DNA from: Phocaeicola salanitronis DSM 18170
GTDB lineage: Bacteria > Bacteroidota > Bacteroidia > Bacteroidales > Bacteroidaceae
Direction: 5' to 3'
Length of the DNA: 64,000 nucleotides
NCBI RefSeq assembly: GCF_000190575.1
Contig: NC_015164.1
Span: 3,744,001-3,808,000 of the forward strand
Shown: positions 49,999 through 57,855 of the stretch, piece by piece
Position numbering within the stretch: position 1 is the first letter of the stretch
How the letters are laid out: every line of letters starts with the position of its first letter
Notes under the pieces: model-generated
The model's database searches: none
The model's input: the letters and a program-made list of their open reading frames with translations, nothing else
Told to the model about the DNA's origin: nothing
Position numbers and translations under genes: made by a program

Positions 49999-50304
49999 CT
50001 ACTTATTATTTACTACGTTCTTACCACGCTGGAGCAGGAAACTCTGTATCTCTGAGGCGAGATAGAATGATTTCCCGTTCTTTTCCACCGAGTAATATTT
50101 AATCTTGCCCTCTTGCCTGTAACGTGCCAAAGTTCTTTGTGACACACCAAGGAGTTCTGCCAGATCCACATTATCAAGCAGTCTGTCTCCATTCATACAT
50201 TCTTTCAGACGATTCATCTGATCCAGTTTCTTTTCAATGCGGGCAAATCCCTCTACCATGGTTCCTATCAGTCTTTCGAGTATCTCATTATCTATATATG
50301 ACAT
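49999..50304 (-). CDS. Helix-turn-helix (Xis/MerR-type) protein
   Basis: I chose the ATG at 50304 (MSYIDNEILERLIGTMVEGF, 101 residues). A coiled-coil-like N-terminal half precedes a winged helix-turn-helix with DLAELLGVSQRTLARYRQEG and KIKYYSVEKNGKSFYLASEI, as in excisionase-like DNA-binding domains. It runs opposite to the PRTRC operon. An inverted repeat ATACTCT/AGAGTAT (50334-50363) lies just upstream of the start. It probably regulates excision or transfer genes. Confidence 0.78.
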   Translation of the reverse strand: MSYIDNEILERLIGTMVEGFARIEKKLDQMNRLKECMNGDRLLDNVDLAELLGVSQRTLARYRQEGKIKYYSVEKNGKSFYLASEIQSFLLQRGKNVVNNK

Positions 50305-50333
50305 AATTCCAATGTTATTAAGTGAATAAATCG

Positions 50334-50363
50334 ATACTCTCTTCGTGCGCACTCTAAGAGTAT
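50334..50363. promoter_or_regulatory. Inverted repeat upstream of the minus-strand regulator
   Basis: ATACTCT and AGAGTAT arms enclose 16 nt containing GTGCGCAC. Candidate autoregulatory operator. Confidence 0.45.
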
Positions 50364-50528
50364 GTACTTATAGTAGTGAAAATAGTATGCCTGAATCTAA
50401 GACAAAGATCAACAAGCTTATTAGGCGCTGATAATCAGGCGTATAATTTTTTCTACTTAATATTTAGTGTAAACCAAAAGTGTAAACTATGTAATACAGA
50501 ATTGGGAACGGGTTAACACAGCCACCAA

Positions 50529-50569
50529 CAATGACATCTGATGCTACCTGACGACACCTAATGACAACA
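50529..50569. promoter_or_regulatory. Decameric direct-repeat operator array, copy 2
   Basis: Four units at a 10-bp period (AATGACATC, TGATGCTACC, TGACGACACC, TAATGACAAC) lie 25 nt upstream of the TACATTTG box at 50595, matching the arrangement at 41123. Confidence 0.65.
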
Positions 50570-50594
50570 TTTTGTATCATATACATATTCAAAA

Positions 50595-50602
50595 TACATT
50601 TG
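50595..50602 (+). promoter_or_regulatory. -7 box of the helix-turn-helix gene pair
   Basis: TACATTTG, 22 nt before the ATG at 50624 region (gene start 50624 by ATGGAAATC or upstream ATG); identical to the box at 41199. Confidence 0.5.
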
Positions 50603-50618
50603 TACAAACTCAACTTTT

Positions 50619-50906
50619 TTGGATATGGAAATCATTGGAATTGAAACAGCTACATATGAAAAGACTTTAAAGGAAATTGAAAACTTCCTTGATACCATTG
50701 ATAAATTGATAACAGCTTCTTCACAGAAAACAATAGGGGAATGGTTGGATAATCAAGAAGTTTGCCTGATTCTCAAAATTTCTCCCAGAACATTACAGAA
50801 TCTTAGAGATACAGACCAAATCTCTTATTCTCAAATTGGAAAAAAGATTTATTATAAAAAAGAAGATATTCAGAAGTTCATTGAAAAACACAACAGAAAA
50901 TTATGA
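50619..50906 (+). CDS. Helix-turn-helix (excisionase-type) protein 1
   Basis: The 95-residue product has an N-terminal helix (MEIIGIETATYEKTLKEIEN) and a C-terminal winged helix-turn-helix (about 45-92): WLDNQEVCLILKISPRTLQN, then RDTDQISYSQIGKKIYYKKE. The actual start may be the internal Met two residues in. It overlaps the next gene by 4 nt (ATGA). Paired regulators of this type control excision and transfer operons in Bacteroides elements. Confidence 0.78.
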   Translation: MDMEIIGIETATYEKTLKEIENFLDTIDKLITASSQKTIGEWLDNQEVCLILKISPRTLQNLRDTDQISYSQIGKKIYYKKEDIQKFIEKHNRKL

Positions 50907-51196
50907 GCAAAGTAATTACCCAAGATAATGAGCAAGTTATTCAGATATACAATAGGTTAAAAGATACGCTAACAAGACTCGAAGATATTCTGAAGAACAA
51001 CAACCCAACATTTAATGGGCATAGATATATGAATGATGCAGAGTTGGCAAATTACCTTAAAGTATCAAGACGCACTTTACAAGAATATAGAAATAATGGA
51101 ATCTTATCCTATTATCAGATTGGAGGTAAAATTTTATATCGGGAATCTGATATAGAAGAACTTCTTGAGAAAAATAGACAGGAAGCATTCCGTTAA
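50903..51196 (+). CDS. Helix-turn-helix (excisionase-type) protein 2
   Basis: This 97-residue paralogue of the preceding protein contains YMNDAELANYLKVSRRTLQE and YRNNGILSYYQIGGKILYRE (about 45-88), with a Gln/Asn-rich N-terminal helix. It is translationally coupled to the upstream gene. Together with the 49999 protein it makes three similar DNA-binding proteins at the end of the element. Confidence 0.8.
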   Translation: MSKVITQDNEQVIQIYNRLKDTLTRLEDILKNNNPTFNGHRYMNDAELANYLKVSRRTLQEYRNNGILSYYQIGGKILYRESDIEELLEKNRQEAFR

Positions 51197-51216
51197 ATAT
51201 TTCTTGGAATTTTCGT

Positions 51217-51434
51217 TGATTTTCAAAGCAAAAATCAGTATCTTTGCAATACTGACAAAGAGTTGTATATCAGTGCAGAACAAAGAAGTTCAATCGAGGT
51301 GAAATAGGTGGACTAAATGATAAACAGCAAGATAAGTAACTGATTATTAGCGATAAAAAATATAAGGTTCCGCCCCCAAGCGGATCACCAATATAAACTA
51401 AAAGCTACTGATTATCAGTAGCTTTTCTTTTTAT
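51217..51434 (+). ncRNA. Candidate small RNA with promoter and terminator
   Basis: A TTG at 51217 followed by 20 nt and TATCTTTG (51238-51245 region) forms a promoter. No ORF follows. An internal CCGC-CCCCAA-GCGG hairpin lies near 51370, and a strong terminator lies at 51401-51434. The transcript would be about 170 nt. The -7 region also reads GTATCTTTGC, matching the GTAnnTTTGC core used by CTnDOT-type integrases, so an element end is the main alternative. Confidence 0.4.
51401..51434. terminator. Rho-independent terminator
   Basis: AAAGCTACTGAT-T-ATCAGTAGCTTT followed by CTTTTTA. The symmetric stem with A and T flanks could work on both strands. Confidence 0.85.
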
Positions 51435-51558
51435 ATGCAACTTTGTTCCCCCATTTCACTCCCCCTAACTTTTATGCTCATTTAACGGGCTTGCCTTAAT
51501 AATTGTAAACTCTCGCCTGTTTTCTTTCCGTCCCTATAATCCCCTGAAAGCCTTATTG

Positions 51559-51726
51559 ATGAAGAAAAAGAAGCCGATAGCGCATTACCTTGAAGTAGAG
51601 CGCACGGTTTCAACTGGGAATAAAATTATATGCTGGGTTGAGCCTGAATTTCAGAAGATGGTCAGGAATCAATTCGAGGGCTGGAAAATCAGGAGTAGCC
51701 ATAGCAGCTTTCGTCTCTATGGTTGA
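51559..51726 (+). CDS. Small basic ORF (55 residues)
   Basis: An ATG frame (MKKKKPIAHYLEVERTVSTG at the start, Trp and Cys in the middle, SSHSSFRLYG at the end) has the composition of a real small protein, but there is no clear ribosome-binding site or homologue I recognise. It lies in the otherwise gene-poor 51,435-52,060 flank. Confidence 0.35.
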   Translation: MKKKKPIAHYLEVERTVSTGNKIICWVEPEFQKMVRNQFEGWKIRSSHSSFRLYG

Positions 51727-51833
51727 AACGGATGAAACAGTGAGGAGCTAAGTCAGAGCGAGGAATTCTGATGACGGCTCTTCTTTTTGTTTTCCCCTGT
51801 TTCTTTCAGAAACTGTTTTGAATTTATCGTGCG

Positions 51834-52004
51834 ATGATTTGGGATGAGTTTTTGAGGCATTTTCGCTTCTGTGATGAGGAAGATAGCGGGCTATCTGACG
51901 AAGAACAGGAGCGGAAAGGACCAAAAAATCGCCCAAAGCACACACGAAAACGGATACATCAAGCCAAGAAAAACTTTTTGGAGAAATTCAAAACAGCTTC
52001 TTAA
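51834..52004 (+). CDS. Small charged ORF (56 residues)
   Basis: An ATG frame (MIWDEFLRHFRFCDEEDSGL at the start) has an acidic middle and a strongly basic C-terminal helix (KHTRKRIHQAKKNFLEKFK). The charge segregation is protein-like. No family is recognised. Confidence 0.4.
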   Translation: MIWDEFLRHFRFCDEEDSGLSDEEQERKGPKNRPKHTRKRIHQAKKNFLEKFKTAS

Positions 52005-52059
52005 GATTCCTCTAATCATAGAAGCTTTTCATTCAAGCCATTTCCGGTTCTTGTATTAT

Positions 52060-52240
52060 TTACAGATTCAGTACATTCTCTATCTTACATAATGTTTCAA
52101 GCGATAAGTTCTCCCTGCCACGAAGTACTTTGGAAACATATTCCTGGCTGTACCCCATACGCTCCGCAAGCATTTTCTAGGGCAGTACAAGTTCCTTCAT
52201 CCTGTCCAGCACTTTGCTCCGTGAACTCTGTTCTCTCAAA
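52060..52240 (-). pseudogene. Broken XRE-type helix-turn-helix gene
   Basis: The minus-strand frame reads VLDRMKELVLP, then a TAG (52177-52179), then KMLAERMGYSQEYVSKVLRG and RENLSLETLCKIENVLNL. This is the helix-turn-helix core of an XRE antitoxin-like regulator, disrupted by an in-frame stop. No toxin partner is nearby. Confidence 0.65.
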
Positions 52241-52316
52241 TAAATAAAACTCTGTGCCTTTGTGTTTCTGTGTTCCAATCCATTTTTCGCAAACCAATTC
52301 TGTTCTACTAGATAGA

Positions 52317-53537
52317 TCATTCATTTATAAGCAAAGAAGAGTCTCCATAGCTCAGGAAGCGGAAATCATGAGACAGGGCATAATCGTAAATGCGTTTCCA
52401 GTCCCCTTTTACGAATGCCGAAACCAAGAGCAGCAGGGTGCTTTGGGGTTGGTGGAAGTTGGTTATCATGCGTTTCACCACCTTATATTCATATCCCGGC
52501 GCGATGATAATCTGCGTACTGGTATGCAGGGCGTCCAGCCGGTGGCGCTCCATGTAGTGCAGGATGTGTTTCAAGGCTTCCGTCGTGCTGAGGGTAGGGT
52601 GGGTTTCGTATGGTTGCCATTGCCTTACGTGCAGGTCCGCTTCTTGGGCGTCGGGATGTTGGCTCAGGGTAACACCTATATAATACAGGCTCTCTAAGGT
52701 GCGTACCGAAGTGGTCCCTACTGCCAATGCCTTTCCCTCGTGGGCAATCAGCTTTTCGATGCTTCCTTTCGATACCGAGATGTATTCGGTATGCATTTCG
52801 TGCCCTTCTATCTCCTCGCTCTTGACAGGCTTGAAAGTGCCGGCACCCACATGGAGGGTCACTTCTTCCAAGTCGGCTCCTTTGGCACGCAGGGCATCCA
52901 AGACCCGCTGGGTAAAATGAAGTCCGGCGGTAGGGGCGGCAACCGAGCCTTTTATTTTCGAATAAACCGTCTGATAGGTTTCCTTGTCGCTTTCCTGCGT
53001 TTCCCTATTCAGATAAGGAGGAATGGGCAGTTCGCCGAACATTTCCAGAATGTCGGCAAAAGTCACGCCGGGATTATCCCATGTAAAGTCTACCCAATGG
53101 CTGGTGCCTCGTGCTTCGCCTCGTGTAGCGGCCAGCGTAATATCCTGTCCCTTTACCGTCATCCGGCGGGTCAGCGTCCCCTCTTTCCATTTCTTCAGGT
53201 TGCCAATCATGCAGAGCCATGCCGCATGTTCGGTCTGCTGGAAGTTCAGGGCATAGTCGTTGGGCTGGATGGGCTCCAGGCAGAAGATTTCAATCAAGGC
53301 TCCGGTTTCCTTGCGGAAATGAAGCCGTGCCTGTATCACTTTGGTATTGTTGAATATCATGAGTGTGCCCGGCTCGACATAGTCGGGCAGGGAGGTGAAG
53401 CGTGTTTCGCTGATATCGCCGTTCCGGTAAACCAGCAGCTTCGATTGGTCGCGCACCGGAAGCGGAAACTTGGCGATACGTTCATCGGGCAGGTTGTAAT
53501 TATAATCGCTTATATGGATATGTTTGGTATCTTCCAT
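52317..53537 (-). CDS. queA: S-adenosylmethionine:tRNA ribosyltransferase-isomerase (QueA type)
   Basis: I chose the ATG at 53537 (MEDTKHIHISDYNYNLPDER, 406 residues), 21 nt after the predicted transcription start. QueA transfers the ribosyl part of SAM to the queuosine precursor in tRNA, in the cytoplasm. Family motifs are DERIAKFP near the start, IFNNTKVIQARL, GSVAAPTAGLHFTQRVL, LHVGAGTFKPV, TSVRTLES and NFHQPQSTLLLLVSAF. It is longer than the usual 340-350 residues, because of an insertion in the first half, so it may be the second, divergent QueA-like paralogue common in Bacteroidales. Confidence 0.85.
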   Translation of the reverse strand: MEDTKHIHISDYNYNLPDERIAKFPLPVRDQSKLLVYRNGDISETRFTSLPDYVEPGTLMIFNNTKVIQARLHFRKETGALIEIFCLEPIQPNDYALNFQQTEHAAWLCMIGNLKKWKEGTLTRRMTVKGQDITLAATRGEARGTSHWVDFTWDNPGVTFADILEMFGELPIPPYLNRETQESDKETYQTVYSKIKGSVAAPTAGLHFTQRVLDALRAKGADLEEVTLHVGAGTFKPVKSEEIEGHEMHTEYISVSKGSIEKLIAHEGKALAVGTTSVRTLESLYYIGVTLSQHPDAQEADLHVRQWQPYETHPTLSTTEALKHILHYMERHRLDALHTSTQIIIAPGYEYKVVKRMITNFHQPQSTLLLLVSAFVKGDWKRIYDYALSHDFRFLSYGDSSLLINE

Positions 53538-53564
53538 GTTGGATGCATGTTTAAAATGAACGGG

Positions 53565-53596
53565 CAAAGATACGGTTTTCCGGTCAGACAGCCAAA
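53565..53596 (-). promoter_or_regulatory. Promoter of the QueA-type gene
   Basis: TTTG (53596-53593), 20 nt, TATCTTTG (53572-53565) on the minus strand. It is a near-ideal Bacteroidetes promoter, 28 nt from the start codon. Confidence 0.75.
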
Positions 53597-53654
53597 CATT
53601 CGTTTGTCATATTAGGGAGTTTTGCCCTCTTTGTCCGGCTTATAAAATCTCCCT

Positions 53655-53750
53655 CCGGAAATGAATATATACTGCATCTGCCAAGTAAGATATCTTCATC
53701 GGCAGTTTCAGTGCACTGAAACTGCCGATGAAGTATATATTCGTTTCCGG
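53655..53750. repeat. Nested palindrome with a perfect 40-bp core
   Basis: The core CTTCATCGGCAGTTTCAGTG and its exact inverse (53694-53733) have no loop. Outer arms CCGGAAA/TTTCCGG and GAATATATACT/AGTATATATTC flank it, with an asymmetric insertion on the left. It is non-coding between the QueA gene and the fimbrial promoter. A 71-residue minus-strand frame across it is probably accidental. Confidence 0.8.
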
Positions 53751-53892
53751 TGGCATATAGTTGCGTAAAACGGCGGAAATATATTCATAGTCTTTTATAT
53801 ATAAATAAGGTGTATCTACCATTTGGCTGGACTTTCTTTGCAGGTTTCTGAACACATTATTTCATTTTTTTTGAAAAAAACTGATAAATACA

Positions 53893-53924
53893 TTTGTTAT
53901 TGTAAAATTTTATACCTATGTTTG
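53893..53924 (+). promoter_or_regulatory. Promoter of the fimbrial operon
   Basis: TTTG (53893-53896), 20 nt, TATGTTTG (53917-53924). The leader of about 130 nt before the first gene leaves room for post-transcriptional control. Confidence 0.75.
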
Positions 53925-54059
53925 CTGTGGATTACAGATGAAAAACACCGTGCAATCCGCTTCAGACATGCGTATGTATGAACTGGCTATTACAGTACAA
54001 AAATAAGGAATTTGAGGGAATCTTTTTTTCAGATTGAAATAAAATAAACGAAATACGCT

Positions 54060-54617
54060 ATGAAACGTTTACTAACTATCCTTTTAGTGTTTATGGCACT
54101 TTCGGCTTCGGCACAGAAAGTGGCGGTGAAGACGAATGTGCTTTATGATGTGACCACGACCCTTAATTTAGGGGTTGAATTTCGTGTAGCTCCGAAATGG
54201 ACGATTGATGTTTCGGGAAACTATAATCCATTTGAGTTCAGTGATGATAAGAAGATGAAGCACTGGCTGGTACAGCCGGAAGCACGCTATTGGCTTTGCG
54301 AAGCTTTCAACGGGCATTTCTTTGCGCTCCATGCGTTGGGCGGCCAGTTTAATGTGGGGAATATGGATTTAGGCTTGTTCCCTTCGTTTGAGGATGCACG
54401 CTATGAGGGAAACATGTACGGTGCGGGTATCGGCTATGGCTATCAGTTCGTGTTGGGCAAGCGGTGGAACTTAGGGTTGGAAATCGGTGCCGGATGGATT
54501 CATGCCGATTGGGACAAGTACGAATGTCCGCAGTGCGGCGAGTGGCAAGGGAAAGGCAAGAAAGACTACTTCGGACTGACGAAGGCTGCCATATCATTAA
54601 TCTATATTATTAAGTAA
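54060..54617 (+). CDS. DUF3575 outer-membrane protein
   Basis: This 185-residue protein has a signal peptide (MKRLLTILLVFMALSASAQ) and a beta-barrel-like mature chain with alternating hydrophobic strands (VAVKTNVLYDVTTTLNLGVE, WRNLGLEIGAG-type strands). It fits DUF3575, which is regularly the first gene of Bacteroidales fimbrial operons. It is separated by 12 nt from the next gene. A CPQCGEW Cys pair near the C-terminus is unusual for a barrel. Confidence 0.82.
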   Translation: MKRLLTILLVFMALSASAQKVAVKTNVLYDVTTTLNLGVEFRVAPKWTIDVSGNYNPFEFSDDKKMKHWLVQPEARYWLCEAFNGHFFALHALGGQFNVGNMDLGLFPSFEDARYEGNMYGAGIGYGYQFVLGKRWNLGLEIGAGWIHADWDKYECPQCGEWQGKGKKDYFGLTKAAISLIYIIK

Positions 54618-54629
54618 GGAGGATTTGTC

Positions 54630-56090
54630 ATGAAGAAACAGGTTTTATCGTTGGCTTTCTTGTTGGCATCCGCATGTGCCTATAGCCAGACTTCCTATTT
54701 AAGCGAATTGCTTATCAATAACCGTCAGGTGGAAAAGACGGCAGACCGCCAGGTGAAGGTCAGTTTTGATGCCGACTTGTCGGGACTGGACATGAAGCGC
54801 CAGCAGTCTTTGCGGGTCGTTCCGGTGATTGTATCGGCAGATGGAAGCCAGGAAGTGGAATTGCCGGCTTTTGTGATTAATGGTACGGTGCGCGATAAGG
54901 TAAATGCCCGCGAGGCGGCATTGGGGAATACAAGTGCCGAAGACGGTGCGTTGTTGACGGTACGGCGCAAGAACGGCACTTCGCAATCGGTTAACTACGA
55001 GGCTTCTGTTCCGTTCAAGCGTTGGATGATAGGCGGCAATCTCCAGTTGCGAGGTTATGCCACCGGGTGCGCCCAGTGCAACGAGGGGAACGAAACAAAC
55101 TATACAGGCGATATTCTTCCGCCCCTGAATCCGCAATACGGCTCGCCTTTCGTACAGCCGAAGGAGGAAGAGGTGAAGCGCCGTTCCGAGACCCGCACGG
55201 CACGCTTGCAGTTCCGTCAGGGCAGTTCGGTGATTCAGAAGGACTATCAGCAGAATGCCAAAGAACTGGATGCCGTCCACCGTTCGATGCAACTGGTGAA
55301 AGACAATTCCGACCTTACGATTACAGGCATTTACGTAACGGGGTATGCATCGCCCGAAGGCGGTTTCGACTTCAACATGAAGCTTTCCGAACGCCGTGCG
55401 AAAGCGTTTGCCGAATACATGAAAGACGACCTTTCTTCTATCGACCCGAAGCTGTATCATGTGGACTGGAAAGGCGAGGACTGGGAAGGGCTGCGTGCCG
55501 AAATCGACCGCCAGCCGCAATTGCAGGAGCGTTCCATTATCCTGGACGTGCTGAACGGATGCGGTGACGATAAGGACGCTTGCGAGCAGAAGATACGCCA
55601 GACGGTATCGCCTGCGGCTTACAACCAGTTGCTTACAGAGGTCTATCCGCCTATCCGGCGCAACGAATACCGCATCGAATACAACGTGCGCCATTTTGAG
55701 GTAGAAGAAGGAAAGCAGATGATTAAGTCGCGCCCCGACCTGATGAGCGTGAACGAGATACAGCAGGTGGCAGACGCTTACGGCAAAGGCACTCCCCAAT
55801 ACATCGATTGCCTGCTCGCCGGAGCCAAGGCTTATCCGCAGGACATCACGGCGCAAAACAATGCGGCATTGGCTCTGATAGAGGCAGGACGCACCGAAGA
55901 AGCCGTTGCCTTGCTTCAGAAAGCACCGCAAGACGCAGCGTTGCAGAACATGTTGGGAGTAGCCTACCTGAAACAAGGCAATACCGAAGATGCCCGCAGC
56001 ATGTTCCGCCGGGCGGCATCGGCAGGAAACGCACAGGCGCAAGCCAACTTGAAGATGCTGGAAGACTACATCGAATATTATGCGGAATAA
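54630..56090 (+). CDS. DUF3868 protein with OmpA-like and TPR regions
   Basis: This 486-residue secreted protein has the signal peptide MKKQVLSLAFLLASACAYS. The N-terminal DUF3868 region spans about 25-170. An OmpA-like peptidoglycan-binding segment follows (about 215-310; ITGIYVTGYASPEGGFDFNM, LSERRAKAFAEYM). The C-terminal TPR/Sel1-type repeats (about 395-480; NAALALIEAGRTEEAVALLQ, LGVAYLKQGNTEDARSMFRR) probably bind partners. It likely anchors the fimbrial assembly at the cell wall. Confidence 0.82.
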   Translation: MKKQVLSLAFLLASACAYSQTSYLSELLINNRQVEKTADRQVKVSFDADLSGLDMKRQQSLRVVPVIVSADGSQEVELPAFVINGTVRDKVNAREAALGNTSAEDGALLTVRRKNGTSQSVNYEASVPFKRWMIGGNLQLRGYATGCAQCNEGNETNYTGDILPPLNPQYGSPFVQPKEEEVKRRSETRTARLQFRQGSSVIQKDYQQNAKELDAVHRSMQLVKDNSDLTITGIYVTGYASPEGGFDFNMKLSERRAKAFAEYMKDDLSSIDPKLYHVDWKGEDWEGLRAEIDRQPQLQERSIILDVLNGCGDDKDACEQKIRQTVSPAAYNQLLTEVYPPIRRNEYRIEYNVRHFEVEEGKQMIKSRPDLMSVNEIQQVADAYGKGTPQYIDCLLAGAKAYPQDITAQNNAALALIEAGRTEEAVALLQKAPQDAALQNMLGVAYLKQGNTEDARSMFRRAASAGNAQAQANLKMLEDYIEYYAE

Positions 56091-56125
56091 ATACGATTAC
56101 AACAACTTTTTAAATTTATAACCTT

Positions 56126-57628
56126 ATGAAAAAGTTTTATTATTTGGTTGCGGGTGTGCTGAGTATGGGTATGCTCGCATCATGCAGCAACGAAGATGAA
56201 ATTGCTGCAGGGAATGAGAATGGACAGCAAGCCAATGCTTATCTGCAATTAACTCTTACGGGTGCGGATAATATGGGTTCGAGAACACAAGTTCCGGAAC
56301 AGCCGGGAAGTGAAGGTGAAAGCCAAATTGTAAATGCACGAGTTTTGGCATATAATGCAGCTGGCACACAAGTAATCAATCAACTTGTTTCTAATTTGGA
56401 AAGTGCAGATAATGGTACATTGCAAACTCAACCGATTGAAATTGATCCGGGTACATATACTGTATATGTTATTGCTAATCCCGGTACTTATAATCCGGGG
56501 ACAGATGCTATGGCTACATCTATTACCAATGCACAAATAATCGGTCTAACAGAAGCAGCAATGACAGAAGGAACGGGATATGCTACAGATACACACTTCA
56601 TTATGTTTAATGCGTGTAACGGTACAGATGATACGGCAGGTGCGACAATAACCGTAACTGAAACAAATGATTATGATAATCCGGCAACTTCTGCGGCTCC
56701 TATTAAATTGGATCGTTTAGCTGCAAAGATTACTTATGCAGTAAGTCCTGATCTTGATATAGATGGTGCTACAGCTCAATTAGAGGGGTTGACTGCAGTT
56801 AATTTTGAAGGATTTAAATTATTGAATGCTAATACAGCTACTTATTTGCAACAACATTGGACTGAAAATGCTCCTGTAAGCCCAACAACAAGTACAAATA
56901 TTGACAATATGTTGATTACTCCTTCTCCTGCTACATTCTATCATCAATGGAATGAATATAACACGATAACAAAAGATGGTAGTGAAGAATATACAGAGGT
57001 AACGGATGAAGTGCAAGGCGAAACCTTTACTCAAGATGCACTTTTCTGTATGGAAAACAATACAGGTGCAGGTACAGATGGTACAAGTACGAATTATTTA
57101 CAGGGAAATACGACAGGAGTACTCTATAAAGCAAATGCTACAGTAACAAGTAGCGATGAATTAGCTGGTGAAAATTGTTTCTATGGCTATAATGGCGAAT
57201 ACTTTGCTACACTTGCAGCTATACAAACAAAATATCCGGGCGTATTTAATGCTGCTACAGGAGAAGATAAGCTGGCTGCAGCACAAGCTGAATTGCAAGC
57301 ATGTGTAGCAGGAACAGATGGTGCATCTGTATCTGATTTCCGTGTTAAGTATTTGATTCGTGTATATCAGAATGGTGTAATGTATTATACTCATTACATT
57401 ACAGATCAGAACTATATAAATAATGAAAGTGAGCATTATCATGCTGTAATGCGTAATACGATTTATGGTCTGACTGTACAGAGCGTGAAGAATATCGGTG
57501 ACGATGTTCCGGGCGGATGGAATCCGGACGTAGATCCTGAAGATCCTATCGAAGTACCGACTTATTTGGCTGTAGAATGCGAAGTTAATCCGTGGGTACT
57601 GAGCAACTACAACGTTGATTTGCAATAA
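56126..57628 (+). CDS. Mfa1-type major fimbrial subunit
   Basis: This 500-residue lipoprotein precursor has the lipobox LASC (about residue 19-22) and the C-terminal Mfa1 signature (HYHAVMRNTIYGLTVQSVKN, then WNPDVDP and VNPWVLSNYNVDLQ). Mfa1-type pilins are exported as lipoproteins, processed by Rgp-like proteases and polymerised by strand exchange. The gene is AT-rich compared with the first two operon genes, fitting antigenic diversification. A UUCG hairpin follows its stop. Confidence 0.82.
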   Translation: MKKFYYLVAGVLSMGMLASCSNEDEIAAGNENGQQANAYLQLTLTGADNMGSRTQVPEQPGSEGESQIVNARVLAYNAAGTQVINQLVSNLESADNGTLQTQPIEIDPGTYTVYVIANPGTYNPGTDAMATSITNAQIIGLTEAAMTEGTGYATDTHFIMFNACNGTDDTAGATITVTETNDYDNPATSAAPIKLDRLAAKITYAVSPDLDIDGATAQLEGLTAVNFEGFKLLNANTATYLQQHWTENAPVSPTTSTNIDNMLITPSPATFYHQWNEYNTITKDGSEEYTEVTDEVQGETFTQDALFCMENNTGAGTDGTSTNYLQGNTTGVLYKANATVTSSDELAGENCFYGYNGEYFATLAAIQTKYPGVFNAATGEDKLAAAQAELQACVAGTDGASVSDFRVKYLIRVYQNGVMYYTHYITDQNYINNESEHYHAVMRNTIYGLTVQSVKNIGDDVPGGWNPDVDPEDPIEVPTYLAVECEVNPWVLSNYNVDLQ

Positions 57629-57682
57629 AATACTTTTTGATCTTACTAACAAACGAGTACAAACAAACCTCCTATATAAAGC

Positions 57683-57700
57683 CCCTCCTTCGGGAGGGGT
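57683..57700 (+). terminator. UUCG-capped hairpin after the major pilin gene
   Basis: CCCCTCC-TTCG-GGAGGGG, flanked by AAG and TTT. The stem is exceptionally stable and lies within the operon, so partial termination or mRNA protection could raise pilin levels over downstream subunits. Confidence 0.6.
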
Positions 57701-57855
57701 TTGGGGAGGTTCCTCTTCTGCAAAAGAAGGAAACACCTGCATCCCCTGGATGCCACCGGAATAGAAAACAAAGAAGGAAAGGACGGAAACCCTCTGTGGT
57801 AAACCCTTTCCCACACCATATATCGGAAGAAAGAACAAACAAAAACATAAGGACC

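Noticed and set aside
53640..53855. 71-residue minus-strand frame near the QueA gene
   Set aside because: It is centred on the 40-bp palindrome, which explains the open frame on both strands.
54699..56042. 447-residue minus-strand frame
   Set aside because: Shadow of the DUF3868/TPR gene, which has a signal peptide, domains and correct spacing in the operon.
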